A stretch of DNA of 64,000 bases. Origin: Rhipidocladum racemiflorum (lineage: Eukaryota; Streptophyta; Magnoliopsida; Poales; Poaceae). Each line of letters opens with the position of its first letter. The stretch's first letter is position 1. A model generated the notes under the pieces. It was given only the letters and a program-made list of their open reading frames with translations, was not told the origin of the DNA and ran no database searches. Where the stretch lies: contig CM070577.1 of NCBI GenBank assembly GCA_036346355.1, positions 78,390,509 through 78,454,508 on the forward strand, given 5' to 3'. This document shows positions 11,448 to 23,459 of the stretch, piece after piece. The position numbers and the translations under genes were made by a program.

Positions 11448-12208
11448 AGGACCCCCTATGTTGCCGACTACGAAATCGGCAAAGCCAGAAAATAGTCAGC
11501 TCCGGATAATATGCATCGTTTGAAACACAGCCCCTAGAAACAGTTTTCCTAAAGCAAGCCGACGACCCTCTATCAATCGTTCTGCTACCAGCTGGTAAGT
11601 CTGGGTCGGGCCGAGGGAAGCTCCGCAGAAAGAAACCTATCAAGCCAGAGGTTGAGAAAGGCAACGTGCTCTTCATCCGATACCAGCCCATTAACCTTGT
11701 TATTGTTTTGATTATAGTGGCGCCAACCTTCCCCTTTCTTACGAATCAGCTTATAATGGGGCTTACCACTAAAAGCCGATAATTATTCATCGTCTGGTCT
11801 AAGACAGCAGAGCTGAGCAACATCGAGGAGAGTTGGGCCTACTGGACCAGTTCTAAAGAGAAAGGCATTGAACGAGTCGGACCAAAAGTAACAAGCCGAT
11901 GCTACTAAAGGTTCATTAGCCTCTGGGTCGGCTAAACTCATAGGGAGACATTCGGCTATTCCTAACCGTTCCCACTCTGCCCTTTTTTGAGCCGACACTC
12001 TAATATACCACGATCGCCACCCTTTAAGAGCCGTGGGTCAGGCTCTAAAGTTTTTTCCCCATTCTTTTATATTGTACCCCGCAGCCGATAAAGGAAGCCT
12101 AGGGATTTCCTCGTTGATCACAGAATCGGAGGTTACGGTTCCTATCGGACCAAGGAAGAATTGATATGTGCTCTGAGGAATTGGTATAAATACCTGGGTT
12201 GGGTCCAT
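11448..12208 (-). pseudogene. Antisense gene, 5' half: plant-mobile-domain-like region, broken
   Basis: The likely start is ATG at 12208 (MDPTQVFIPIPQS). The frame carries a TGA near 12043 (FRA*PTALKGWRSWYI). Homology resumes with VSAQKRAEWERLGIAECL and FWSDSFNAFLFRTGPVGPTL followed by LDVAQLCCLRP. That last block matches the style of the plant mobile domain (PMD), where GxMTPTLxDVAxLxGLP is typical. Further on, EEHVAFLNLWLDRFL and, in a shifted frame, LVAERLIEGRRLALGKLFLG lead to GGPLWFIQTWLY at about 11460-11430, with one more TGA between. PMD proteins are plant nuclear factors linked to silencing and are also carried by some transposons. Here the 5' half is broken by a stop at about 12043, a frameshift near 11590 and a stop near 11505. 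Confidence 0.7.
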
Positions 12209-12501
12209 GACAGCCGATCTAGGAAAAGGAGAATTCGATGCGAAAGAAGGAAGCCGATCACTGGTGATTCGAGAGCTCGAAGACGTTAAATTGACTACGG
12301 GGGACCCGCCTATATATACCGAGGTAAAAAGATGAACGGGCGGGAACAGTTACTCGCATTTAAAGCGCACTGAGGTTTTGAAGGCGCCATTAACGAGGCA
12401 GGTATCGAGGAGGCGTCCCGTAGAAATTGGTTGACAAGCCGATGTAACCAGAGAGTGATTTTTGGAAGAAGACTAGTCATCTCCCAAAAATGGGGGGCAT
12501 A
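12209..12501 (+). promoter_or_regulatory. 3' spacer of E1 with polypurine tract
   Basis: About 290 bp lie between the antisense start codon and the 3' LTR. They should hold the promoter of the antisense gene; I see no definite TATA box, although TATATATACC occurs on the + strand near 12310. The stretch ends AAAAATGGGGGGCATA directly before the LTR, which is the expected polypurine tract that primes plus-strand DNA synthesis. Confidence 0.65.
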
Positions 12502-13112
12502 TGTTTGCATCAAAATTCGGCTTATCGGCCCAAATTGGATATAAGTGTTTTTTATGGAAAAGATAAATCGGCATCAACAAGGAATCCGTTGCGAACAAGG
12601 AAAGGGCATCGGGTCAAGGGCCGACTCGGACACAGTTGCCGTATCCGTGCATGACTCGGATCGGCCAAAGCATTATAAAAAGAGCAGACCGCGAGGCAAC
12701 GAATGACCAATTCAACACCATACACATCTACTTTTTACAGCTCCTTTTTCGTCGTTTTAGTTTTACAAACATCCTTCTGTAAGTCGACGAGATCAATAAA
12801 GTTGCGCATCGCCGATTGTTGATCTTGACCGATTTCATCCAGGTTCGATCAGCTTTGTGTTGTTGCGCATCGCCTCTCAAAGCCGATTTCGCCTTATCTT
12901 CGGATTAGCCGTAATTGGTTGATCTAGTTATCTCCTGATCGGCTTTTAGCCGACTAGTGTTAAGCCGATAAGCGTTGATTTATCGGCTTTACTTGATTTA
13001 CAATCTTCACCTTGTCAATTACAGGTCAAATTGACTGGCACGCTCTGCAAACCCGGCGTTTGTCTCGTATGTTTGAAGCTGAGAACACTGCTTCACGTTT
13101 TTAGCGCGAACA
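12502..13112 (+). repeat. 3' LTR of Tat element E1 (611 bp)
   Basis: Begins TGTTTGCATCAAAATTCGGC and ends TTTTAGCGCGAACA. The LTRs of E2 (60115-60954) and E3 (63090-63710) share both ends and much of the body. A TATA box (TATAAAA, 12674-12680) and a possible polyadenylation signal (AATAAA, 12796-12801) mark U3 and R. The 3' part holds repeated GCCGAT/ATCGGC words. The base after the LTR starts ACTTC; the matching left duplication is outside the window. Confidence 0.92.
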
Positions 13113-13675
13113 ACTTCATAATGTTAGGAGCAAACATTTCATATGGAAAATTATGGGATCACTAAACAAGAGGTATTTCATTTTTTTTTTTAAAAAAAAG
13201 AACTGGCCTTAACCTCGTAATTTTCTGGAAGACTGTGATAACAATCGCAAAATAGTGATAAATTCTACAATTCAAAACTGTGGAACTATGTCGCTACCTG
13301 AACATATTATATAACAATTCATTTTGAAAAAAATAGCAAAAAACTGTGTTATCCTGAACATATGCATTAAGAAGTAGTTAGCCAACCAAAGCTAGAAGGC
13401 AATCGTGCATGATTTTCAGTTGTTTTCTGATTTTCAGCTGTAGTTTTGTACGATATTTTCGATTTGTGCCTCCCAACAGCTGAAGTGCATTTTCCAAAGA
13501 TGTTAATATTTGAACAATATATTTTGAGTGTACAATTTGAGCATATAGATGCTACAAATTGACATCAATTTATTTACCTCTTTTCAGTCTAAATTGAATT
13601 TGATGTGCCATAAATAATGGGTTTGAGTGTATATAATTTCTCCCATAATAGTGACTTCAGGAAATGCCATTTTTA
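13113..13675. other. AT-rich unassigned DNA, possibly host
   Basis: Non-coding, AT-rich sequence between E1 and the Sirevirus-like element. It contains a T/A run at 13180-13198 and no long ORF. After removal of the Sirevirus it joins to 36799. I do not recognise any element in it. Confidence 0.5.
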
Positions 13676-14660
13676 TGAGAGGATCGAGGATGGACGCCTA
13701 GAGGGGGGGTGAATAGGCGATTTAAAATTCTCTAGTTCAATGCAGCGGAAAATAGATCGGAACTTCCGATATGGAGTCGGAGGTTCCGGTGTCTAATCGG
13801 AATATCCGATACGAGGTCGGAATATCCGATTAGAACAGAGTCTAGAGAAATGCTAAACGAATTATGCCTATACACAAATTGATTTCTACTCGAAGCTAGC
13901 ACAGGCAAATATTAGCAACTAGTAGTAAAGCTAGCTAGCGAAGTAATCAACCCTAGATAGATCAATTCAATACAAGATAGCAAAGTAAAGCAATAAGCAC
14001 ATGTAAAGAATTGACACGGTGATTTGTTTACCGAAGTTCGGACTTCCTCCAAGGAGGTTCCTATGTCTTCGTTGAGGAGGCTCGGTCACACTTGAGCCGG
14101 GTCTTTTCCAACCCTATTCCTCGCCAATCTCGGTCACACTTGAGATGTGGCTTCACTTCTTGATTTCTTCCCTTTCGGAGGCGAAATCGGACCTTCACAA
14201 ACTTCTCACGGCACACCACACTCGTTGGTTGCTCGTGAGCGACGCCTAGCCGTCTAGGAGTCTTCAAACTCCAAGAGTAACGAATCCAACAAATGGATGA
14301 TCTAGGACAAGAACTCTAGTGCTCAAGATGAATCTCAATCTATCACACTCTTAGCACTAACTCTCACTTCCCACACCTCACTCAAAGAGGGATCACTAAG
14401 ATCAAAGGAGAAGGAGACAAGGAGGATACTCAATCCACTCCTAATTAAAACACAAGTTTTTAGAGCTCTCTCTAGCTAATGAGATGACCAAGGAGCAACA
14501 AATGCATCACAAGGTAATCTCTCTATTCCACTAGCTCAACCTCTTGTTTAGCCCTTCAACAATATCCTCAACTCACTCTCCCAACCGGCCAGGGGGGGTA
14601 TTTATACCCCACACCCAAACACTAGCCGTTGGAGCAAGAAAACTAGCCGTTTTACACACA

Positions 14661-14881
14661 TCGGAACTTCCGATCCCAACATCGGAACTTCCGACCAGGC
14701 AAAAACTCCAGAACAAACTCAATCCAATAAACACATCGGAACTAACATCGGAACTTCCGATACATCGGAACTTGCATCGGAACTTCCGATCTGGGCAGAG
14801 AGGCACCTTACAAAAACCTTTCAAAAAGTTTCTAAGTCTACATCGGAACTTCCGATCCAACATCGGAACTTCCTATACATC
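14661..14881. repeat. Cluster of 15-bp palindromes in left LTR
   Basis: ATCGGAACTTCCGAT and variants with altered centres recur here, continue after the CACTA insertion (24016-24450), and are matched in the right LTR (34670-35345). Each full copy is a near-perfect inverted repeat. Spacing is irregular, so this is a cluster and not a simple tandem array. Palindromic motif clusters in the LTR are reported for Sireviruses. A role as protein-binding or methylation sites is inference. Confidence 0.8.
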
Positions 14882-15170
14882 CACTATACGACGGTTCACT
14901 TACAGCGACCTACGGTTGGTTGCTAAAAGCGGCTTCAGCGACCTACGGTTAGTCGCTAAAAACCCTTAGCGACCCATAAGGATGGTCGCTGTAAGTGCCG
15001 TCGCTAAAGGCTTTAGCGACCGACATCTTTTTAGCGACCGAACGTAGGTCGCTGAAGTTGTATATTTAGCGACCAACTGTGGGTTGTTGTACTATAGATT
15101 TAGCGACCAACCGTGAGTCGTTATACTATACATTTAGCAACCAACAGAAAGTCGCCCTCTTTACGCTTGT
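14882..15170. repeat. CACTA left subterminal repeat region
   Basis: Repeats of AGCGACC/GGTCGCT in both orientations follow the terminal inverted repeat, for example cagcgacctacggt (14904 on), ttagtcgctaaa and tttagcgaccgac. In En/Spm such subterminal repeats bind TnpA and are needed for transposition. That role is inferred here from position and repetition. Confidence 0.85.
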
Positions 15171-15973
15171 TATTAATAATAATATACGATTAATTATATA
15201 TACAAAAGCACCACAAATCACAGATTTTTATACACATAATCACATAGACATACAAAGTATAATACCACAATCATAGATCCATCACATAAACACAAAAGCA
15301 CCACAATTAGATATTCACAAAAGCACCACAGCTTATATTACTCACAACTAGATCATTCACGAGATAGCTAGCTAGATCATTCACAAAAGCTCCAGAGCTA
15401 ATCAGTCACAAAAGCACCACAGCCTACATCACTCCGCTTCAAGCGGTTCAAAAGCCCACAACTACATCACTAATGCTTCACGACACTCCAGCCTACAGTT
15501 CAAAAGCCCACAGCTACATCACTCTAGCTCCAGGTCTTGATCACCACAAAAGCACCACAACTACATCACTAATGCTTCAAGCAGTTCACAACCACTCCAA
15601 CTTCTTGTATGACTTATCTACCAACTTCAGCTGATGCAATCAAGGTTAATCATCAGTGAATGATTGCTCATATAAATCTAAACATAAACAAGATAAGATA
15701 TAGACTATTACTTTCTTGTAGGGCCATGCAAGCGACATCATGTAAGCATCAACCATAGAGTCCACATTGGCACAAGGACGAGGCAAAATCGTATCTCGCT
15801 TCAAAGACACAAGTTACAATAACTTAACAATATTGGCTTCCAAGGGTCTGACCTCCAACTATGGTGCTTGGTTTAGTTGAAACAATTGTCCCTTTAGCCA
15901 CAGGCAAATCAGATCTCAACATAGCATATAATATGACATCTTTTCCAACCTGATGCAAATGATTAAGAATAAT
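15171..15973. repeat. CACTA interior with repeated CACAAAAGCACCACA units
   Basis: Between the left subterminal repeats and the TnpA-like gene, an imperfect unit near CACAAAAGCACCACA recurs at about 15205, 15294, 15320, 15377, 15408 and 15547, with related CTACATCACT words between. There is no convincing ORF. This lies downstream of the minus-strand genes and may hold their 3' untranslated region. Confidence 0.6.
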
Positions 15974-18900
15974 TTAGTTCAATGTTTTTGAAGGTTTATG
16001 AAAATAAAGGTAGAAAATGTATGAAATGAATGAGAGCATTACAAGATCATCATGTTTAGAGTGTGAAGCTTCAGCAAAGTGCCTTGTAGATCTTGGTGAG
16101 TTTGCACCTTGCATCTGGTCAAATATTTGATCCTCCTCATCATACAATTCCTCATCTCCAGAAGCACAATATTCTTCATTGTCTTCCTCATCCTCATCAA
16201 CAAACTTGTTCCTTATCACCTTAAGAATAACAATTTCATAGCATAGCACAAGGAATCTAGAAAATTAGGATAAAGTAGCATGAATGAAAATATTGAATAC
16301 CTTATGTTGAAATGAAGTAGAGCCGCGATGTGACATTGGCTCATCCTCATCAACAAACTTGTTCCTCATCACCTTAAGAATCACAATTTCATAGCATAGC
16401 ACAAGGAATCTAGAAAATTAGGATAAAGCGGCATGAATGAAAATATTGAATACCTTATGTTGAAATGAAGTAGAGCCGCGATGTGACATTGGCTCTTCAC
16501 TTGCCCGATCTGGTTGAGCCCTTTGATCAATTTGAGTTTGTAGCTCAAGTACACGCTGTTCTAAAGCAACCTTCTCACTTTGAACCTTTGTACGAGCAAG
16601 AACCTCCATTTGTAGTCTTGTTGCAGTATAAGACTTCAACTCTGGAGTGCCAATATCTTGAGGAGTAGGGCCTAAACCCAAAACACGAACATATCCTTTG
16701 GCTCTTTCGCTCCACAAACAACGAGAGAATGCATCACCCTCTTGAATTGACCGGTCCTTTAACTCTGGATATACTCCAATAACATCATTAAGTTTGTCCT
16801 ATAGAGAATTAAAGATGATTAACATCATAAAAGGTTATTCGGGTAGAAATGCATATTGTACTAAAAATTAATAACAAAGTCTTACAATTATTCGCTTTGC
16901 CTGCTCAGAGGAACTCCATTTTTCTCGTATGGGTTTGGATAAAGTTTTCATCTCTTCGTGGAGGACGTCCTAGTTTCACAGCTGCACACATACTTTGTTA
17001 TTTGGGCCCCACTTTTTAGCAAATTGTTCAACCCAAAGAGATTCTTTATATGAGCAATAAGGACTAATAAATACCATATATAAAGAGTTCAACCTAAAAA
17101 TGAATCACTCCGTTTCAAAAGGAGGAGAGCAAAACTAAGTGTACTAGTGGCTGCTTGGATAATAAAAATTATTAAGTAGTCAAATTACATATACAAAAAT
17201 CAGTAGCAGAAGATATACACAAGTAGATAGGGCCATGTTCTGTTGTGTTTGCATTTCTGGTTTTTTAGTATACATATCTTTTTATCTTGTAATGGCTGCA
17301 AATAAATGGTTTCACGCATGTCATATGTATGCAAGAGGTAGTTTACATGAAGCTGCAAATAAAAGATGCTGCTCAGTGTTTGGAAGTGGAACCAGTAGGA
17401 TGTATCATGAATATGAAGGACTAGATTAAGCGCTGCTACTATCAAACAACACTAGAAAAAGCTCAGCCAATATGGAGGAGCAGCAGGATGTAATCATGAA
17501 TATAATAGGGATAGTAAAATAGAAAGAACATATTACCAAATCATGTTCTAAACATGCATAGCTCACACTCCCAGCTGTATGGTGCATCTTTAGCTTTTGT
17601 CGATTTATTTTAGCTTTTTCTGAGCGATCCTAAAAATAGAATAAAAAATAAATGTGTTACAGGATTGAAGTAGCAGTTGCATTTGAACTAAAGTGTAGTT
17701 CTTACCTGAAATTCAGAAGACATCCAATTGTTGTATATAGAGTGCCAATCATCATCATTAACCCTCTTATCAGGACATTCTGGAATTTCTTTTATAGACA
17801 ATTCAGATTGAAGTATCGTTCTTTATGGATGCTTTAAATTGCTTCCACTTCTTCCCAAATTGCGCATCACCCAATTTAAGGCAGAGATCTACATCATAAT
17901 ACGTCTTTATATCCTCCCACAACTCATACTTCTTGTTTATATCAACAAGCCTCCAGTCCATGGTAGCAATAGATAATTTCTTTCTAACTTGACACCCAAT
18001 AGCACTTGAAAGTTGTCTAGCACTTTTACCAACAGGCTGACCTCGATCATTGAGTAAAATTTTGATTTTTGGCATTTCGGTGACCTTGAGAATACTTCCT
18101 CCATCTTAGTTATGCCCCTTGCAGTCCTATTTATTGTAGATTTGACTGGATCATTCTCAGTACCTTCAACTGAACCAAATGAAAAGCACACATTGGTAAC
18201 TGTTAAAAGAAGACATTGGTAATGTATATACATGATATATAAGTATGAGGATGTTGAATCATCACCATTGTCGGTGAGAAAATCTCCCACTGTCTGCAAA
18301 TCAGCAATCACTTGTTCGTCTTGAGGTTGAGCATTTTGTCTTTGTGGCCTTGGTCGCAAGTTTGGAGGTTTAGTAGTTGGAACACTTTGTCTTTCTGGCC
18401 TTGGTCGCAAGTTTGGAGGTTTAGTTGTTGGAACACTTGTCTTCAGCTTTTTCTACAAGCAAATGGCATGAATGTGAAAGATCCATAAATAGACTTAAGT
18501 GAATATATACATACTTTGAAATAGCTTCATAGAAATAGCAGACTGAAGTGAACTGTGAACTTAAGTGAATATATGCAGATCGTGAAATACGTAAATATAT
18601 ACTGAGTAAATACATCGCAGTAGTATCATGTATAGTTCACATAAAAGGTACATATGAGGTTAAATGTAGTCTACAGAATAAAAGTATGGACTGCAAATTT
18701 TAATATGTGTGTAAGCGATTTCCTAATGATGACAAATAAGAATAGTTCTTGCAATGTGAATCAAACACAATGCTGATGAGGTGGCCGAGGGAACTGCAAA
18801 ATTACAATTAGTACGAACTGTTCTGTAAATCAAGGAGAGCTCCTCATATTGCTGCATATATGCTTTCAAAGGCATTTTGTTAACTAAATCCTAGGCCTCC

Positions 18901-19524
18901 TCTTAATGACTTAATTAATCTCTTAATCAGTTTGGAGGTTTAGTTCCAGCATCGAAATATATGCAGTTTGGAGGTTTAGTTGTTACTGCAGCTTCTGACT
19001 TATAGTGCTTTATAAACTATTTTAGTGCATTACAAAATGTAGAGTTGCAGTTTATAGAGTCATACAAGCTATATGAACTTTAAATTCATGTGCAATGTAT
19101 ATATGAACTTTAGTTTATGCAACTAAAACAGATAGTCGTTATCGCAGTTTATGCAACTAAAACAGATATATGCAAATGTATATATGAACTTTAGTTTCAT
19201 GTGAGCTGTACATAAGCCGCAGCTTATACGAGAAATATATGCAGTTTATAGTGAGCTGTACAAGCTGAAGTCTTTCAACGCTTTAGTAAATTGAACACTA
19301 AATAAGCACAAAGAAATAAGGACTAAAACAGTTAGATCACAGGCACTTAAGAGCTACCCACCTTTGAAATTTTTTGGATGGACCTTCTTTCTCCATACTC
19401 CTCGACGATTTCAGTGGATGTTAAGAGCTGCCAACCTCCTTTTATTTCTTTCAATATTTTCTCGCTTCACCTGCTCAGATTCACTACATGATCCATCTTT
19501 ATTGCTTTCTCTTGCGCTTGACAT
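15974..19524 (-). pseudogene. CACTA TnpA-like gene (Transposase_24 type), multi-exon
   Basis: The likely start is ATG at 19524 (MSSARESNKDGSCSESEQVK, then RENIERNKRRLAAL), typical of first exons of TnpA-like genes. Further segments lie at 18449-18270 (two copies of SVPTTKPPNLRPRPERQ-like units), 18110-17800 (WRLVDINKKYELWEDIKTYY and FGKKWKQFKASIK), about 17770-17705 (NDDDWHSIYNNWMSSEFQ) and 16930-16490. The last one encodes WSERAKGYVRVLGLGPTP followed by a coiled coil (VQSEKVALEQRVLELQTQI), a pairing seen in Transposase_24 proteins. An acidic tail (DEDEEDNEEY) lies near 16200. An early stop (NIH*) follows the first exon unless an intron removes it. The protein would bind the subterminal repeats. 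Exon limits are approximate. Confidence 0.68.
16191..16494. repeat. Tandem duplication of 153 bp in the TnpA-like gene
   Basis: 16191-16343 and 16344-16494 are nearly identical direct copies, both starting TCCTCATCAACAAACTTGTT and ending GACATTGGCTC. A few bases differ (agaataac against agaatcac, agtagcat against agcggcat). The duplication spans an exon end and an intron of the TnpA-like gene and should disturb or duplicate a splice site. Confidence 0.9.
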
Positions 19525-19686
19525 TTTTTTCCTGAAATAAGTGGCAACAATGACATTAGCTATTTATACTCAAACAACAAGGAAGTGCATACATATATTA
19601 AAAAATATCATCAAACATGGAACCATCAAGTCAAGGAGTAAAAATATCAAAACTTACTTTCTTGTTTTTTCCCTTGTTTTACTCCA
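18411..19686. other. CACTA interior: TnpA 5' exons, introns and spacer to tnp2
   Basis: AT-rich. It holds the first TnpA exon (to 19524) and otherwise intron-like DNA. Near 19070-19210 the phrase TATGCAACTAAAACAGATA occurs twice, and ATGTATATATGAACTTTAGT twice, forming an imperfect local duplication. 19525-19686 is the short gap to the end of tnp2. Confidence 0.55.
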
Positions 19687-22600
19687 CTAACAATGACACC
19701 ATCTATATCTGTTTCTAGCACATGGGACACATCCAACAATAAGTCTTTCAAACACATTAGAGTGCAGATCAAGGATTGCCGGACCTACATCATTTTCATC
19801 ATCAATGATACCATAATCAACATCACTTCCATACAAATCTCGTGGTTCTGGCTGAACAACAAAGAACTCCATTCTCAGATCAACTGGGTCAACAACATAG
19901 TAAACTTGTGTTGCCTGTGATGCTAATATGAAAGGTTCATCCAAGATCTTTTCACCAAGATTGAATAAATGTTTGAAATTCACCGTGGTAATTCCAAATT
20001 GATCCGCTCGAACCCATTTGTTGTTTACACGGTTATCAACCCAATCACACTTGAAAAGCACAACATTTCCTTTGTGGTGGTAGTTCAGTTCAAGAATTTC
20101 TTTTATGATACCATAAAAGATGTTTTTCCCTATAGTATGGTTATCATCATTTCCTCTTTCGAAATGAGTTGTCTCAGCAGCTACCGCTACCCCACTACTT
20201 TGGACAGACCTATTCTCATCATATGACTGTGTACGAAAGTTGAAACCATTTATTGAGTAGCTGTTATACTGATGTGCAATCATCATTGGTCCCTTAGCTA
20301 AAATTTTGATCTCTTCTGAGGCCTCCTCACATGTTTCCTCAACCTGTGGTACCAATACTATTGTTAAAGTGAAATCCTTTATGAGATTGTAAATTCACTT
20401 CTCCTTTTATACTTACATGTAACCTGAACCACTCATGGAAGGTTTTATGTTGCATGTGGTTGATCTCACGCTGATTTCGAACACCAATTGAAGAGAGGTA
20501 TTGAGCATGTTTGCTGAAATGGCCAACATGAAATTTTTTGATGGTCGCTATTGAGCAAAACGAAGAGTAAATAATCACACGATACTCGTTGAGTTAGATA
20601 GCTTACTTTAAATATGTTTCTATATTGGAATAGTTGAAAAGGACATATCTATGTGCTTGAAGCCATGTCTTGTGATCTAAATTGACAACACACTTTCCAG
20701 CCAATGCTCGACCAATTTTGTGAAAGAATGGAGTTGTAACACAAACTTGTGTTGGTAGGCGATTTCTAACTCTATGGTTGAAGTGGGTCTCATCTTGTAA
20801 ATACCGAGAACAAAGCGTGAGAGCCTCATCAAACAAAGAACCCTCCATAATTGATCCTTCCGGGTGACATTTTGCACGCACATAGCCCTTGCATTTTTTT
20901 AGATACCTATACATGTAAACAATAACACTCATCCCATTATTGAAAAATAATAGGATGATTTGTTTGCTATGTAATATACCAAAGAAAATTACCTCTCCAC
21001 CGGCCACATGCTTGAAAATGGATTGGACTCGCCACTCTTGCTTGGGCAGGAAGATGTACCATCAAATGTACATTAATGGTAAAAATGATGGAGGGAAAAT
21101 AATCTCTAAAAGGCTCAAGATTTCAGCTATCTCAGATTCTAGCCTTTGCATGTCACTTATTCGAATAACAGAGAGTACAATTTTCTAAAGAACGTGCTTA
21201 AACGAATCAAAGACAAAGACTAACTTCTTGAGGGAGAACTCTCCTGACAGCAAGTGGCAAGAATCTTGTAAAAGAATGTGGTTGCCATGAGTATTAAGAT
21301 TAACTATCTTTTTCATTGACAAGAACATTATGTCGTATATCACCTGCATATCCATCAGGAAACTTGACCCCTTTTAATACTTGGACAAAACAATTTCTTC
21401 TCACAGAGCTCATTGAGTAGGGTGCAGGAGGCAAATAAAATTGATTAGCTTCTAGTTCAATAGGATGAAGGTCGCTTCTAATACCTAAAGCTTGAAGATC
21501 CAAGCGAGCATTCAGATTATCCTTAGATTTTCCAAAGCAATGTCCAACAAAGTATTAATTATATTTTCACACACATTCTTCTCTATGTGCATGACATCAA
21601 AATTATATCGAATTTGCAAGTCCTTCCAATATGGAAGAGTGAACCAAATAGGTCTCCTTTCGTAAAGACTAATGGTTTCCCATCCTTGCGCTTACGATTC
21701 CTTATTGGCTTACCTCGATGGGTTCTTGCCATAAACCTGCTTTGATTTTTGTACAATCCAAAATTTCATGCCCTCGAAGAGGAGTAGGTGCCGGCCTCAA
21801 CTCACTTTCACCAAATGAATCAACATCAGACTCTAAATGGGTGGTCCGGATGTAAGAACTCACGATGTCCCATGTAGCAAGACTTGCTACCATTTCCAAG
21901 TCTCGAGAGAACAAATCAATGAGTGGCAATCAGGACACGCCGCTTCACCGCAGGTGACAAATCCGGATACACCGCCTAAACCAGGGAAATCGTTGATGGT
22001 CCAAATAATTGCAAAGACGCAATCGAAAGTATTCACCCTTTGAGGCATCATAGGTCTTCACACCATTAACAAACATATCAAGCAGATCATAGACAAGGGG
22101 CTGAAAATAAACGCCCATATCACTACCCTAGAAGATCGACTCAGAATTAAGACAGATAAGATAAAGTTTGAATCCTTCATGCACATCGATGGTGGAAAGT
22201 TGAGTGGAATCAATATGCCGTGCCAACATCAGAATTCAACATTCATTGTCCTATATGGATTGAAACCATCTGTAGCAAATGCTAGGCGGATATTACGACT
22301 ATCCATAGCAAATTCTCGGATACTTTTGATCAATATCTTTCCATAAGGGTGAATCGGCAGGATGCCTAAGCAAACCATCTTTTACTCTGTGTTCATCATG
22401 CCACCTTGTGAGACTTGCAAATTTACAAGAAACAAACAATCTTTGGAGTCTTTTTTTAATAGGGAAATAACGAAGCACCTTCCTAGGAACTTTGTACTCA
22501 CGCTTCCCATCTAGACTCTTCTTTCTCGATTTCCAACGTGAGACACTACATACCGAGCATGAATCAAGTTTATGATGCTCCTTCCAAAATAGAATGCAAT

Positions 22601-23336
22601 CATTTTCACATGCATGAATTGTAGTGTACCCAACTCCTACAGATTTGACCACTTTCTTTGCTTCATGAAAGTTTCTAGGAAGTGCCGAACCCTTAGGTAG
22701 TGCATCAACAAGTAAATCTACCAACAAATCAAAACTTCTATCTGTCCATCCTCCAAGAAGTTTGATGTGAAGCAAACGAACTAGGAAACGTAGCTTTGAG
22801 TAGTTTTGGCAACCCGGATATAATTCTTGACTATTGTCTTCGCTAGCTTACGAATGGCTAATGTGTCCTCATTAGGTTGCTCAAAAGACCCGTCATCCTC
22901 CATATCCCCTCCATCATCTAAACCACAAGCTAAATCCTTTAACAACTCAGATATTGCATCATCTTCTCAGAGGATGCTCACTAAACTCATCATCATTGTT
23001 ACCATGATTCACAAAAGAGGACGAAGCTTCTCCATGTAAAGTCCACGTTGTGTACCCTTTTAGAAAACCATCACATATCAAGTGTTCTCGCACTTCACCG
23101 GCCTCTCTCCAAAATGAGTTAACACACTTCCTACAAGGGCATAGTATCTTGTTTCCTATTGCTTCGAATGTCTAAATGCAAAAGCTAGGAAACCATTCAC
23201 CCCTTGTTTATAAACCTTTGTCTCCCTACATACAGTTCCTATGTTACATATCAATATAACTATAGAATAACATAAGAGTTGCTTTGTGAAAAGTTGCTTT
23301 GTACCTAGCCTCACTTGTGATCCATGATTTATCCAT
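19687..23336 (-). pseudogene. tnp2: CACTA transposase Tnp2, degenerate, multi-exon
   Basis: The likely start is ATG at 23336 in a short exon (MDKSWITSEA) with a GT donor at 23304. The next part encodes KILCPCRKCVNSFWREAGEV, the zinc-like Transpos_assoc domain. Then come LLHIKLLGGWTDRSFDLLVD (22775 on), HACENDCILFW, the Tnp2 hallmark DSRNIRLAFATDGFNPYRT (about 22300-22240), and TINDFPGLGGVSGFVTCGEA near 21990. Further on are DLQALGIRSDLHPIELEA (21500 on), KGYVRAKCHPEGSIMEGSLF (20890 on) and a C-terminal DUF4216-like part (NVVLFKCDWVDNRVN, 20060 on). The order agrees with Tnp2 proteins. Stops and frame changes between the blocks exceed what introns explain, so I call it a pseudogene. Tnp2 would cut and move the element. 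Confidence 0.88.
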
Positions 23337-23459
23337 ACTCTTTATGTAGGATTTGAAACGACTTTCAACTCGAATCTAAGATCATATAAGCACAAAGAAC
23401 ACAGCTTGCATACTATAGTCATGTCCATACATAAACAAACCATGAAATAAACAAAGAAG

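Larger units (their letters stand above)
1235..13112 (+). mobile_element. Ty3/gypsy Tat-lineage retrotransposon E1 (5' end outside window)
   Basis: The order is gag, aspartic protease, RT, RNase H, a second (archaeal-type) RNase H, integrase, an antisense gene, polypurine tract and 3' LTR. A second RNase H before integrase and a long 3' spacer with antisense coding sequence are traits of the plant Tat lineage (Grande, RIRE2 and relatives). The sense ORFs carry several nonsense codons and frameshifts, so the copy cannot make its own proteins. Two LTR-A solo LTRs interrupt it, one in gag and one in integrase (5771-8172). Its 5' LTR and gag start are left of the window. E2 (60115 onward) shows the missing gag end of the same family. 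Confidence 0.9.

Noticed and set aside
9309..12208. The antisense gene as a host gene
   Set aside because: It lies between pol and the 3' LTR of one element and shares the GCCGAT-rich composition of E1. It is element-borne, whatever its origin.
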